Assembly (NCBI GenBank): GCA_002354735.1
Contig: DEMD01000003.1
Coordinates: 248,001 to 312,000 of the forward strand
From: Gammaproteobacteria bacterium UBA2679
GTDB lineage: Bacteria; Pseudomonadota; Gammaproteobacteria; Pseudomonadales; Oleiphilaceae
Length of the DNA: 64,000 nucleotides
Direction of reading: 5' to 3'
Shown here in pieces: positions 28,180-36,051 of this stretch. The stretch's first letter is position 1, and every line of letters begins with the position of its first letter. The position numbers and the translations under genes were made by a program. The notes below the pieces were generated by a model. The model saw only the letters and a list, made by a program, of their open reading frames with translations, was not told the origin of the DNA and did not search any database.

Positions 28180-30090
28180 ATGAGCATAGACAATAATATT
28201 GGCAGCCCGCCGGGCGGCGGCTATACCAGCTCACGACGCAATGCTGGCGCGACCGGGGATGCGGGGCGGTCGACAGATGCCGCGAAATCATCCTCCGAGA
28301 CCGGCGGGCTTCGTGAGAGCAAATCGGTCTCAGCCTCTTCCACGATTGATGACGTGCAGCGCCTGCCCGACGGTACGCGGCTTGAAGCCAGGGTCGTCTC
28401 AGTCACGGCTGCCGATCTGCAGTTGCAGCAGAGTATGCAGCTGCGAAACCAGCAGGCCGCTCTACTCGCGCTGCGCTTGCAACTGACCAGCCAGCCTTTG
28501 CCAGGCACTGCCCCTCGCGAAGGCGCAGTGCTGACTACGACCATCACGGCGACGCAGCTTGCTGCAGCGCTCTCTGACCATAGCAGGTCTGCAGGCCGAA
28601 CACCGACGACAGCAGCCAGTGACAACTCAGGGCTCCAAGGTCTCAAACAGGCTGTGAGTGCACAGCCATTTCTTCAACTCCGCATCAGCGGCGGACGGCT
28701 TGAGCTACTGTCGGCCACTGCACTTCCGACATCAGCTGACAGCCGGGCGGCGGTGACACTCCAGAGCCAGCAACAATCGTTGGCGAAGTGGATGCCGCTA
28801 CAGGCTGACTCCCGAGCGAGCCTGCGGGCAATTTTAGACCTGGCTGGCACTACAGCGAGTCCTGCAAGCGGCGCAAAATCTGCTACAGCTGCCGAACCCG
28901 TAGCCGCAGCCCTGCATGCGAAGCTCGACAAGGCGCTTGGCATGCTGGCACCGCCGCCTGTTTCGGCAGTGCGCACACAGGGTTTTCTTCAGAAGCACAT
29001 GCAGACCGCTGGTGTGTTCATGGAAAACCGGCTCGCCGCGACACTGAGTGCAGCCTCCGCTTCACCGCAGGAGAGCAAGCCAGCATCGACCTCAGCCAGC
29101 CCCGCAAATCCCTTCCGCAACCTTGCCTCTGCGTTGAAACAGGCCTTCGCTGGCGAAACAGGCAAGACAGTGACGAACACGACAGATGCACGTATGCAGA
29201 CCGACCCTTTGCTTACAAACGCCCGTAACAGCGTCGCTTCTCGGCTGCCGATCACACCATCGAGCTCCAGTCCCACAGCGGCTGGGGCATTGCCCAGTCT
29301 ACCGCCCAGCGACCTCAAGAGTGCCGTTATAGAGGCCCTGGGGCTCGTGTTGAAACTGAAAGCTGGCAATGTTGCAGGCGCCGATAGTCGGGAAAGCCAG
29401 GCCACTGCTGCAGGGGGACCCGCAGCCCCGCAGACGGCTGCGCAGCTTATCAGGGTGCTGCGAGCTGAAATTCTCAAGACACTTGAAACCCCCACTCGCC
29501 TTGCCAGCCTCTCCCCTGATGCCCAGGAACAGGCTGCCGCGTCAATGATCTCGCGTGCAGCGCGGAATATCAGCAAGGATGACAGCGACCGCGACACGGG
29601 CGAGATTCTCAAGCATCTCGCCAGATTGCTGGCGCGGGTGCAAACCAATCAGCTGACTTCGATCCAGGGCAGCCAGCAGGCCGAGGCCGAGCTACCGGGT
29701 AGCCAGACACTCGTGCTCGACCTGCCGTTCCTGCATCATCAGGCTGAGATGGTGACCGTACTCATGGAGCGTTATCCAGGCCCAGGAAGACAGGGCGACG
29801 GCCCCGAAGAAGCGCGTTATGGTTACCGTATCGTGCTCGACTTCAATTTCGATAAGTCCGAACGCATCACCTCGTTGAAGACGCACGTTCGGTATACCGA
29901 AGGCACGGTGTCTGCAGCATTCTGGACCGGCAGCGAGAAAGAAGCCGGTATTATCGCCACGCATCTGCCGCAGCTCCGGCAGGAACTCACTCGATGGGGA
30001 CTGACCGTAGGCGAACTGAGCCTGCAGGTCGGAGACGCACCCCCAGCCAGAGAGGGCGTTCGGAAGCAGATCCTGAATGAGAGAATCTGA
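28180..30090 (+). CDS. FliK-like (flagellar hook-length control C-terminal domain) protein
   Basis: A 636-residue protein. The first 500 or so residues are rich in Ala, Ser, Thr and Gln, with low-complexity stretches. The C-terminal 120 residues resemble the FliK C-terminal domain: LVLDLPFLHHQ, YRIVLDFNFD, VRYTEGTVSAAFW, LPQLRQELTRWGLTVGELSLQVG. FliK measures the hook and switches type III export specificity. Two bases downstream is an FlhB C-terminal-like protein, the natural interaction partner of FliK. No other flagellar genes are present, and a similar pair next to ccmA is known from Pseudomonas. Function of this orphan pair is unknown. Confidence 0.8.
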   Translation: MSIDNNIGSPPGGGYTSSRRNAGATGDAGRSTDAAKSSSETGGLRESKSVSASSTIDDVQRLPDGTRLEARVVSVTAADLQLQQSMQLRNQQAALLALRLQLTSQPLPGTAPREGAVLTTTITATQLAAALSDHSRSAGRTPTTAASDNSGLQGLKQAVSAQPFLQLRISGGRLELLSATALPTSADSRAAVTLQSQQQSLAKWMPLQADSRASLRAILDLAGTTASPASGAKSATAAEPVAAALHAKLDKALGMLAPPPVSAVRTQGFLQKHMQTAGVFMENRLAATLSAASASPQESKPASTSASPANPFRNLASALKQAFAGETGKTVTNTTDARMQTDPLLTNARNSVASRLPITPSSSSPTAAGALPSLPPSDLKSAVIEALGLVLKLKAGNVAGADSRESQATAAGGPAAPQTAAQLIRVLRAEILKTLETPTRLASLSPDAQEQAAASMISRAARNISKDDSDRDTGEILKHLARLLARVQTNQLTSIQGSQQAEAELPGSQTLVLDLPFLHHQAEMVTVLMERYPGPGRQGDGPEEARYGYRIVLDFNFDKSERITSLKTHVRYTEGTVSAAFWTGSEKEAGIIATHLPQLRQELTRWGLTVGELSLQVGDAPPAREGVRKQILNERI

Positions 30091-30092
30091 AT

Positions 30093-30380
30093 ATGAGCAC
30101 ACCGAAATCCGCTATCGCATTATTCTACGACGGTAAGGCAGCGCCAAAACTCAGTGCAAAGGGTGAGGGTGAGGTTGCAGAAGAGATCATGCGAATCGCG
30201 CGGGAGCATGGCGTGCCTCTTTATGAAAACGCGGCGCTCGTGCAGTCCCTCTCGACGCTCGAGCTCGGTGACGAAATTCCAGAACTGCTTTATCGTGTGA
30301 TTGCTGAAATTATCGCGTTCGCTTATATCATCCAAGGCAAGAAGCCACTCGACGAGACAGCGCCTGACGATGAGCACTGA
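30093..30380 (+). CDS. FlhB-like C-terminal domain protein (FlhX-type)
   Basis: A 95-residue protein equivalent to the cytoplasmic export-switch domain of FlhB/YscU: SAIALFYDGKAAPKLSAKGEGE, then IAREHGVPLYEN, LSTLELGDEIPELLYRVIAEIIAFAY. It lacks the membrane domain and the autocleavage motif NPTH; its start corresponds to the residues just after that site, so it mimics the already-cleaved fragment. It lies two bases after the FliK-like gene and is surely cotranslated. Small FlhB homologues (FlhX) exist in other bacteria with partial ability to replace FlhB's C-terminal part. Confidence 0.85.
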   Translation: MSTPKSAIALFYDGKAAPKLSAKGEGEVAEEIMRIAREHGVPLYENAALVQSLSTLELGDEIPELLYRVIAEIIAFAYIIQGKKPLDETAPDDEH

Positions 30381-30506
30381 GCTCTGATTTTCTGTATGGC
30401 GCCGGGTACAAAGCCGCCGTCTGACTGTAGTACACTCAAAATCAAAATCTTCCCAGGTTGTCTCCGCCGTAGAACGTGCGGTTTGCGACCAGACCGGAGC
30501 ACATTG

Positions 30507-30791
30507 ATGAGTAATAAAGACAGTACGCCTGCCTTCGAACAACTTGACGAGCAGACCCAGCTGGCGCTAAAGGCCGCGGCATTTGATCGCCTGGTTTCGC
30601 ACTTCCAGAGCAGGACCGATGTTCAGAATGTCGATGTGATGAATCTGGCGGGCTTCTGCAGGAACTGCCTGAGCAAATGGCTGGCGAATGCAGCCGACGA
30701 ACGAGGTATCGACCTCGACAAGGATGCCGCTCGTGAACATGTTTACGGCATGCCTTATGAAGCGTGGAAGTCGCTGTACCAGAAACCCTGA
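30507..30791 (+). CDS. DUF1244 family protein
   Basis: A 94-residue protein of the DUF1244 family. The core FDRLVSHFQSRTDVQNVDVMNL, AGFCRNCLSKW and the C-terminal YGMPYEAWKSLYQ are conserved. The CRNC pair suggests metal or redox chemistry, but no function is established. ATG 30507 is chosen because GGAG (30496-30499) sits seven bases upstream; the frame extends further 5' without conservation. It stands alone downstream of the FlhX-type gene. Confidence 0.85.
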   Translation: MSNKDSTPAFEQLDEQTQLALKAAAFDRLVSHFQSRTDVQNVDVMNLAGFCRNCLSKWLANAADERGIDLDKDAAREHVYGMPYEAWKSLYQKP

Positions 30792-30885
30792 GTGATGCTT
30801 CAGCGATTCGAGACTGCAAACTCCAGCCCGCATGCTATTTCCTCTTGAGCAAACTATTTGGAATTTAGTGCGTAGAATAAAAATT

Positions 30886-30917
30886 TAGAACTTTTACCTC
30901 ATTTAAGAAAAGTTCTA
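30886..30917. repeat. Perfect 10-bp inverted repeat in an AT-rich gap
   Basis: TAGAACTTTT (30886-30895) and AAAAGTTCTA (30908-30917) are perfect inverted repeats separated by 12 bases. They lie in a markedly AT-rich stretch (about 30850-30985) in an otherwise GC-rich window. No U-run follows on either strand, so an operator or RNA hairpin is as likely as a terminator. Confidence 0.5.
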
Positions 30918-30945
30918 CTATGCTTCAATCCAACGATCAATGAGA

Positions 30946-30976
30946 TCGACACACTACTTAATCCATTTTCTATAAT
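30946..30976 (+). promoter_or_regulatory. Putative sigma70 promoter of the small lipoprotein gene
   Basis: TCGACA (30946-30951, 5/6) and a perfect TATAAT (30971-30976) are separated by 19 bases, slightly too long. The element is about 105 bases before the ATG at 31081 and follows the inverted repeat at 30886-30917, which could be an operator. Confidence 0.4.
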
Positions 30977-31080
30977 AATAGTGCTCAATAATGATTCACA
31001 GAAGCTCTTCAGGTCGGCAATTATTCCGCCTCCCCGTTCGCTCGGCAACTCGATTAGCTGCAGCTGGCCAGGCGGCCGGC

Positions 31081-31341
31081 ATGCATCGCACTCGGCTTGT
31101 TACCTGCACTGCAGTGATTCTGCTTGTCCAGGGTTGCTCCATGACTGAACTTAGAAAAACCGCCTACTCGGCCGCCATGCAGTACGGCTGTCTTGAAATG
31201 CGTAGCGACATACCCAGCCAGGAGAGCAGACGGCTGGAATGCGCGCTCGGCTTTAACGAAGGCGCGATGAGTTTCGAGCAATACGAGAGCCAGAGAAAAG
31301 ACCTGGCTGAGCCAATGCTGCCTTCGTTTTCGTACCGCTAG
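31081..31341 (+). CDS. Small putative lipoprotein
   Basis: An 86-residue protein. After MHRTRLVTCTAVILLVQGC the cysteine at residue 19 could be a lipoprotein modification site. The mature part is short and polar, with two further cysteines (YGCLEMRSD, RLECALGFN) and a helical MSFEQYESQRKDL segment. I recognise no family. The frame extends to an ATG at 30991, but that would bury the signal sequence behind 30 polar residues. It is alone on its transcript as far as can be seen. Confidence 0.5.
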   Translation: MHRTRLVTCTAVILLVQGCSMTELRKTAYSAAMQYGCLEMRSDIPSQESRRLECALGFNEGAMSFEQYESQRKDLAEPMLPSFSYR

Positions 31342-31349
31342 TTCAGGCG

Positions 31350-31380
31350 GCTATCAGCGCCCTTCGTGATAGCGTGGCTT
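31350..31380 (+). terminator. Possible terminator after the small lipoprotein gene
   Basis: GCTATCA (31350-31356) and TGATAGC (31367-31373) form a perfect 7-bp stem with a 10-base loop just downstream of the stop at 31341. Only a short GGCTTT follows, so strength is uncertain. Confidence 0.4.
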
Positions 31381-31527
31381 TAACAAAAGTCGCGCCGCCA
31401 ATGAAATTACTGAACTTTGTTCTACACTTGCACATGAGTGTGCTGGTTTGTGCCTGCTTTGTGTCAGGGGCCTCAAAACAGGAGCATATTCTTAATCAAG
31501 CCGGCGAAGGGTACAGGAGCACTAAAA

Positions 31528-32469
31528 ATGGCTAAAAACGAGAAAGGCGTTGTCAAAAAGAATATCGACAAGATCAGTGAAATCGTCTCAAAAGAACTGG
31601 GAAAAGCGACTCAGCAAGTGCAGAGCGTTGTAAACGATTTCTATAAGCAGGCCGAAGAGCTGCAGAAGCAGATCAAGGAACCTGTGCTGAAGATGATCGG
31701 TGATCTCGACGAGCTCAAGGACAAGGAACTCAAGAAGGTTCATGACGAGTACCAGCGCGTCATCAAGGAACTGAATGATCTTCAGGAGCAGATCCGTGAT
31801 CGTATTCCCATGCTGAAAGGGAAGTCTGGCGCCGAGGCGAAACGTAGACTGCCAGCACCAGCCAGATCCAAGGCAACCGCGAATTCGACTGCGACCACCA
31901 AGTCCGCGACCAGCTCCGCCGCCGCAAAGACGACCACCAAGCGTGCAGCATCTGGCGCTGGCTCGAAGAAGGCTAGCACCACCAAAGGCACTGCAGCAAA
32001 GACGGCTGCCGGCAAATCGAGTGCAGCAAAAGCCACCACTGGCAAAGCCGCAGCAGGCAAGTCAGCCACTACAAAGACCAGCAAGGCCAAGCCGGCGTCT
32101 ACCGCTGCCTCCGCCAGTACAGGCGCTTCCGCCAAGAAGACTGGAAAGGCTTCTGGCGCAGCCAAGTCAGCCTCTGGGAAAAGTGCCACGCCAGGCGCAT
32201 CAACCGGCTCGGTGAAGGCTGACGGCAAGAAGCCAGCTGACAAAACCGCCAAGAAAGTCAGTAGCCCGAAAGCGGCGACGACCAAGAAACCTGCAGCGGG
32301 CTCTAAATCGAGCGCGGGCAAAGCCACTACGGCTGGCAAGAGTTCGGCAAAGTCTGCCACGGGGTCTACTGCAGGCGGAACCGGCACCTCTGCATCGAAG
32401 ACTGCAGCCGCCAAGCCCGCAGCTGCCAAGCAAAACACGGCAGGCGACGCGGACACCGATAAGGCCTGA
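31528..32469 (+). CDS. Coiled-coil protein with histone H1-like Lys/Ala-rich tail (AlgP/PhaF-like architecture)
   Basis: A 313-residue protein. The N-terminal 100 residues are predicted helical and charged (IVSKELGKATQQVQ, ELKDKELKKVHDEYQRVI). The remaining 200 residues are an irregular repeat of Lys, Ala, Ser, Thr and Gly (TAAKTAAGKSSAAKA-type), like the C-terminal tails of AlgP or phasin PhaF. Such tails bind DNA nonspecifically; AlgP and PhaF couple nucleoid binding to other N-terminal functions. The N terminus does not clearly match either family. AGGAG (31515-31519) sets the start at 31528. A strong terminator follows. Confidence 0.75.
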   Translation: MAKNEKGVVKKNIDKISEIVSKELGKATQQVQSVVNDFYKQAEELQKQIKEPVLKMIGDLDELKDKELKKVHDEYQRVIKELNDLQEQIRDRIPMLKGKSGAEAKRRLPAPARSKATANSTATTKSATSSAAAKTTTKRAASGAGSKKASTTKGTAAKTAAGKSSAAKATTGKAAAGKSATTKTSKAKPASTAASASTGASAKKTGKASGAAKSASGKSATPGASTGSVKADGKKPADKTAKKVSSPKAATTKKPAAGSKSSAGKATTAGKSSAKSATGSTAGGTGTSASKTAAAKPAAAKQNTAGDADTDKA

Positions 32470-32492
32470 TCGACCGCTGGTCGAATCAACAG

Positions 32493-32532
32493 GGCCTGCT
32501 GCAGACATTCATATGCCTGCAGCGGGCCTTTT
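32493..32532 (+). terminator. Rho-independent terminator of the basic-tail protein gene
   Basis: GGCCTGCTGCAG (32493-32504) pairs with CTGCAGCGGGCC (32517-32528) through 12 positions, one a wobble, closed by a 12-base loop and followed by TTTTAGTTTT. It ends 31528-32469 transcription before the convergent yceI. Confidence 0.85.
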
Positions 32533-32549
32533 AGTTTTCGGGGCCAGCC

Positions 32550-33149
32550 CTACTGCCTTATGCCTTCGATCGAGAGATATATATCGACCGTCTGTGAAGC
32601 CGGTCCAAGATCCTTCGGTACGCCGAAATCATCGAGCTTCAAGGTCGTAGTACCTTCAAAACCCTGCCTGTAACCACCCCATGGATCATCGCCACCACCA
32701 ATTCTTGTCGCATCGATCACGATCTCCCTGGTCACACCTCGCAGCGTAAGGTCGCCAGTGATTTTGGCCGTTTCATCGCCCGTTTTCTTGACGTCGGTGC
32801 TCACGAAGCTTGCCTTGGGGTACTTGGTAACATCAAGAAAATCGTCTGAGCGCAGGTGTTTGTCCCGCTCGGCATGGTTCGAATCAATACTGGCTGTGTC
32901 AATTTCGACCTTGACCGAGCTCTTCTCCGGGTTCTTCTCGTCGAAATTGAAGGTGCCTGAGAAATCATTGAATCGGCCAAGCAACCAGCTGTAGCCGAGA
33001 TGCTGAATCTTGAATTGGACGAAGGCGTGGGCATCCTTGGTGTCGATGAGATATTCCGCAGCCTGAACACTCGCTGAACCCAGCGCACTCGCTGCGAGAA
33101 TTGAAGCACTAAGGAAGGCAGAGCGAATTTTCGAGCCTGATCCGAGCAT
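32550..33149 (-). CDS. YceI family periplasmic protein
   Basis: A 199-residue secreted lipocalin-like protein. A signal peptide of about 30 residues ends SASVQA before AEYLID. The YceI core is clear: [62 protein letters not shown]. Family members bind polyisoprenoids such as ubiquinone-8. ATG 33149 is chosen because it begins the signal peptide; an upstream in-frame GTG adds unrelated residues. It lies next to a cytochrome b561 gene, a common pairing. Confidence 0.92.
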   Translation of the reverse strand: MLGSGSKIRSAFLSASILAASALGSASVQAAEYLIDTKDAHAFVQFKIQHLGYSWLLGRFNDFSGTFNFDEKNPEKSSVKVEIDTASIDSNHAERDKHLRSDDFLDVTKYPKASFVSTDVKKTGDETAKITGDLTLRGVTREIVIDATRIGGGDDPWGGYRQGFEGTTTLKLDDFGVPKDLGPASQTVDIYLSIEGIRQ

Positions 33150-33236
33150 GAATGACCTCTCTTGTTTTACCACGTTGAGCCATGAAAAGAGCTTCAACAG
33201 TAAAACAAAGGCAGAAGTCACATCATTACGCTTAGT

Positions 33237-33794
33237 TCATTTGGGTGGAGTGACCTTCAGCATGCGCATCAGGGTCTGGTCGCGATCCACAAAGTGGTGT
33301 TTGAGGGCGGCCGCCGCATGTACGCCGGCCATGGCTACCAACGCCAGCGCAGCATACCAATGCACTAGACCAGCCAGTTCCTCCCTGCCCTTTTCTGCCG
33401 CCAGCAAGGCAGGGACCTCAAACAGACCGAAGACCTCAATGCCGCGGCCATCAGCCGTGGAGATGAGATAGCCCGAAGCCATCACGATGAAGAGGTCCAG
33501 GTAGAGGAAGCCATGCACCACGACGGCTGCCACACGCTCAAACTGTCGATGACCTGCCAGAGGCGCCGGGCGCTGATTAACCAGGCGCCATAGCAGCCGG
33601 AGAATTACCAGCACGAATAGAAGCACACCAGCGCTTCGATGCAGATCCGGCGCGTCGGTGTACCAGGCGTCATAATAATCGAGGTCCACCATGTAAAGGC
33701 CGAGGCCGAACATGGCGAAAACTGTGATGGCGACAAGCCAGTGAAGCGTCACTGCAACGAGACCGTAGCCATGTTCGCTGTTTCTTAGCTGCAT
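33237..33794 (-). CDS. Cytochrome b561 family membrane protein
   Basis: A 185-residue four-helix dihaem cytochrome b561 (bacterial CybB type). Histidines for two b haems are visible: VTLHWLVAI (helix 1), LHRSAGVLLF (helix 2), VVHGFLYLDLF (helix 3) and VHWYAALALVAMAGVHAA (helix 4). Members pass electrons between quinol and partners such as superoxide or quinone. It lies 87 bases upstream of yceI on the same strand, and the two are often cotranscribed. Confidence 0.92.
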   Translation of the reverse strand: MQLRNSEHGYGLVAVTLHWLVAITVFAMFGLGLYMVDLDYYDAWYTDAPDLHRSAGVLLFVLVILRLLWRLVNQRPAPLAGHRQFERVAAVVVHGFLYLDLFIVMASGYLISTADGRGIEVFGLFEVPALLAAEKGREELAGLVHWYAALALVAMAGVHAAAALKHHFVDRDQTLMRMLKVTPPK

Positions 33795-33834
33795 ACGGCC
33801 TCTCTGATTTACCCCGAGTGGGACCAGGCGACAC

Positions 33835-34722
33835 TCAGCGCGCCGATGGTTTCTTCAAAGATCTTAATGCATAGATATCGAAGCGACCAGCCTTTCCCTC
33901 GAGCTGCAGATCAGTCTGCTCACCCGCCAGGAAAGGCGCTAGTCTGGCTCGCTTGACCACGACTCTCGCGGGCTTCAATGCGAATGCTTTATCCAGAATT
34001 CTGCGCTCATTCGAATGGCGTTCATCCGTGTCTGCAAGCTCTACAGCATGCAGCTCATGGAGTAGCTGCATATCCTTTTTCACCAGCGGGCTCAGCTTCC
34101 TACTGGTGCGGCCACTTGCCTCGACTTTTGCAGCGGCGGCAAACATGGGATCGAGGTAGACGATATCGACCTGAACGTCCTGAGGCGGCGTCCAAAGGCT
34201 GAAGTCGATATCGCACAGCTGCATCCGGTTGATTACTTCCAGTTGCACGGCTGACGCGGCGCTGTGCCTGGCGCGCTCAAGCCCATCCTGCAGCAGCCTG
34301 GCAACGACAGGATGTCGCTCGAACAACCAGACCTGGCCCACCTGGCTGGCAATAATATGCGCGTCACGGCCAAGTCCAGCTGTTGCATCAACCACGGTAA
34401 GTCCGGCACCCGAATTCCGGTGCAGACTCATGGCCTTGATCACCTGCTCCTGAGCGCTTCCGCCAGCGCTTCGGATTTTCTGCTGTCGGAATCCCGCCTT
34501 GCCTGAGATAAAGTCCACACACAGAGGCTTCAGTCGGGGCTCTGATAAACTCCGTAACTGCACTGCGCTGTCGGAGAACTCGAGGGCAAGTGAGTGAGCT
34601 GTCGATGCCAGGGTTTCAATGGCTTCAGTAGGTACGGCATCAGGAAGGCAATCGAAATCATGGGCAGCAGCGAAGCTTTGGGCTTCGGCTCGTCGCTCCG
34701 CACTAGATGAAAAGATCAACAC
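33835..34722 (-). CDS. rsmJ: 16S rRNA (guanine-1516-N2) methyltransferase RsmJ
   Basis: A 295-residue SAM-dependent methyltransferase. VDATAGLGRDAHIIAS and VWLFERHPVVARLLQDGLERA form the cofactor site; YLDPMFAAAAK is the catalytic NPPY-like motif. SPLVKKDMQLL and VVKRARLAPFL are RsmJ-specific. It is some 40 residues longer than the E. coli enzyme through a longer N terminus and loop. The start overlaps the upstream hypothetical gene by 20 bases. Confidence 0.93.
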   Translation of the reverse strand: MLIFSSSAERRAEAQSFAAAHDFDCLPDAVPTEAIETLASTAHSLALEFSDSAVQLRSLSEPRLKPLCVDFISGKAGFRQQKIRSAGGSAQEQVIKAMSLHRNSGAGLTVVDATAGLGRDAHIIASQVGQVWLFERHPVVARLLQDGLERARHSAASAVQLEVINRMQLCDIDFSLWTPPQDVQVDIVYLDPMFAAAAKVEASGRTSRKLSPLVKKDMQLLHELHAVELADTDERHSNERRILDKAFALKPARVVVKRARLAPFLAGEQTDLQLEGKAGRFDIYALRSLKKPSAR

Positions 34723-35173
34723 CGATCAATTCTGTCGACGAAGAATCAGTGTTACGTCTGTTTTGATCGTTAGATTCGACAGCGCTATACATAGTCAAAG
34801 CGGCCTGACTTCGAAGGGGGAGCTCGTCCAGATCGCGTTGTCGACGCAAGGGTCCCTGCTCAACAGTAACAATACCTGAAGTGCCGTCATCCCGCATTTG
34901 CCGAAGCTTATTGAGCTCGAGAAAAGCCTGCGTCGCCGCATAGGGCTCAATCTTATAGACAGCCTGATCAGGCTGCGACGAGCGGACGCTGGCATTGCCA
35001 ATATCGGTAACAACCGACGGGCGCGCGCCAGCCCCGGACCGTAGTAAGTCCGATTGTTCATCGCGTCCAGAAGCAGGATCAGAATTCTGATGCGACTTCT
35101 GACGTGCTGCGGCGTTGTTCGGATACTGGTCAGGTCTTAGCCTTGTGGGCCCCTGACCGTTGATGACTGACAT
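34703..35173 (-). CDS. Hypothetical protein between uppP and rsmJ
   Basis: A 156-residue polar protein. The N-terminal half is low-complexity (Asn, Gln, Ser, Arg) and looks disordered. The C-terminal half contains a more ordered TQAFLELNKLRQMRDDGT and SQAALTMYSAVES. I recognise no family. It starts 12 bases after uppP and overlaps rsmJ by 20 bases on the same strand, which argues that it is translated as part of a uppP-x-rsmJ operon. It has no signal peptide or membrane helix. Confidence 0.6.
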   Translation of the reverse strand: MSVINGQGPTRLRPDQYPNNAAARQKSHQNSDPASGRDEQSDLLRSGAGARPSVVTDIGNASVRSSQPDQAVYKIEPYAATQAFLELNKLRQMRDDGTSGIVTVEQGPLRRQRDLDELPLRSQAALTMYSAVESNDQNRRNTDSSSTELIGVDLFI

Positions 35174-35185
35174 AGATCCAGAGAA

Positions 35186-35986
35186 TCAGAAAAGGAATAC
35201 GAGATATAATAGCCCAAGACCTAGCACCATGCGATACCAGACAAATGGCATAAATCCTATTTGTTGCAGTAATTTAAGGAACAGGTGAATACAGGCCAGA
35301 GCGCTAATGAACGATAGCACTGCCCCCACCAGGATTTGCATCCAGGCAACATCATCGCCACTCGTGGCGAGCTTGAGCGTCTGATGTCCACCAGCTGCAA
35401 GTATGAGCGGTATGGACAGTAGAAAGGAGAAGCGCGCTGCAGCGATACGATCAAGACCCAAAAACAGCGCCGCTGTCATCGTAATTCCTGATCGGGAAAC
35501 CCCTGGAATAAGCGCAATCGCCTGTGCAAGGCCTATCAGCACTGCATCCTTCAGAGTCAGCTGGTTGATGGTCCGAATGCCACGGGCCTTGTCAGCGAAG
35601 CCGAGTGCAATGCCGAACACAATGGTGGTGACTGCAATAACAAGTACAGAACGGAGCTCTTCTTCTATGAAATCGGCAAATACGAGACCGAAAATGACAG
35701 CCGGCACCGTTCCAATGACAACAGCCCAGGCCAGACGGGATTCCGCCGATGCGCCCTTGCCACCTATTTGCCTGAACCAGGCCTGAGTGAGCAATGCGAC
35801 ATCCTCACGAAAGTACAGCACTACAGCCAGTAGTGTACCGATGTGCACGGCGACATCGAAAGCCAGCCCCTGATCTGACCAGCCCAGAATCTGGGACGGG
35901 AGTATGAGATGGGCTGAGCTCGAAACCGGAAGGAATTCGGTAATGCCCTGAATCAATGCGAGTACGACAATTTCTAACCAGTTCAT
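35186..35986 (-). CDS. uppP: Undecaprenyl-diphosphate phosphatase UppP/BacA
   Basis: A 266-residue inner-membrane enzyme recycling undecaprenyl diphosphate for cell-wall synthesis. Motif 1 ALIQGITEFLPVSSSAHLIL spans residues 12-31 and motif 2 is IPGVSRSGITMTAALFLGL (about 168-186), with the catalytic Glu, Ser, Arg and His residues intact. About eight helices. Length and start (MNWLEIVVLALIQG) are standard. Confidence 0.96.
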   Translation of the reverse strand: MNWLEIVVLALIQGITEFLPVSSSAHLILPSQILGWSDQGLAFDVAVHIGTLLAVVLYFREDVALLTQAWFRQIGGKGASAESRLAWAVVIGTVPAVIFGLVFADFIEEELRSVLVIAVTTIVFGIALGFADKARGIRTINQLTLKDAVLIGLAQAIALIPGVSRSGITMTAALFLGLDRIAAARFSFLLSIPLILAAGGHQTLKLATSGDDVAWMQILVGAVLSFISALACIHLFLKLLQQIGFMPFVWYRMVLGLGLLYLVFLF

Positions 35987-36051
35987 ACCGCTTTAGTTCC
36001 GCTGCCAGTGTTGATCACGTTGATGAAGATCCTTGTCTTCCCTAATCCCTG

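Noticed and set aside
28989..29648. A 219-codon minus-strand frame inside the FliK-like gene
   Set aside because: It lies within the Ala/Ser-rich part of a gene whose C terminus is clearly FliK-like; it has a compositional origin.
28180..30380. Start of a flagellar gene cluster
   Set aside because: Only FliK-like and FlhB C-terminal-like genes are present; the following genes are DUF1244 and unrelated proteins.
31900..32460. Tandem repeat or CRISPR-like array
   Set aside because: The repetition is irregular at DNA level and reflects Lys/Ala/Thr codons within an open frame with its own start and terminator.
31782..32489. A 235-codon minus-strand frame opposite the Lys/Ala-rich tail
   Set aside because: It is the complement of a low-complexity repeat, rich in Ala/Val/Leu/Phe as expected from reversed Lys/Ala/Thr codons, and is not followed by any gene context.
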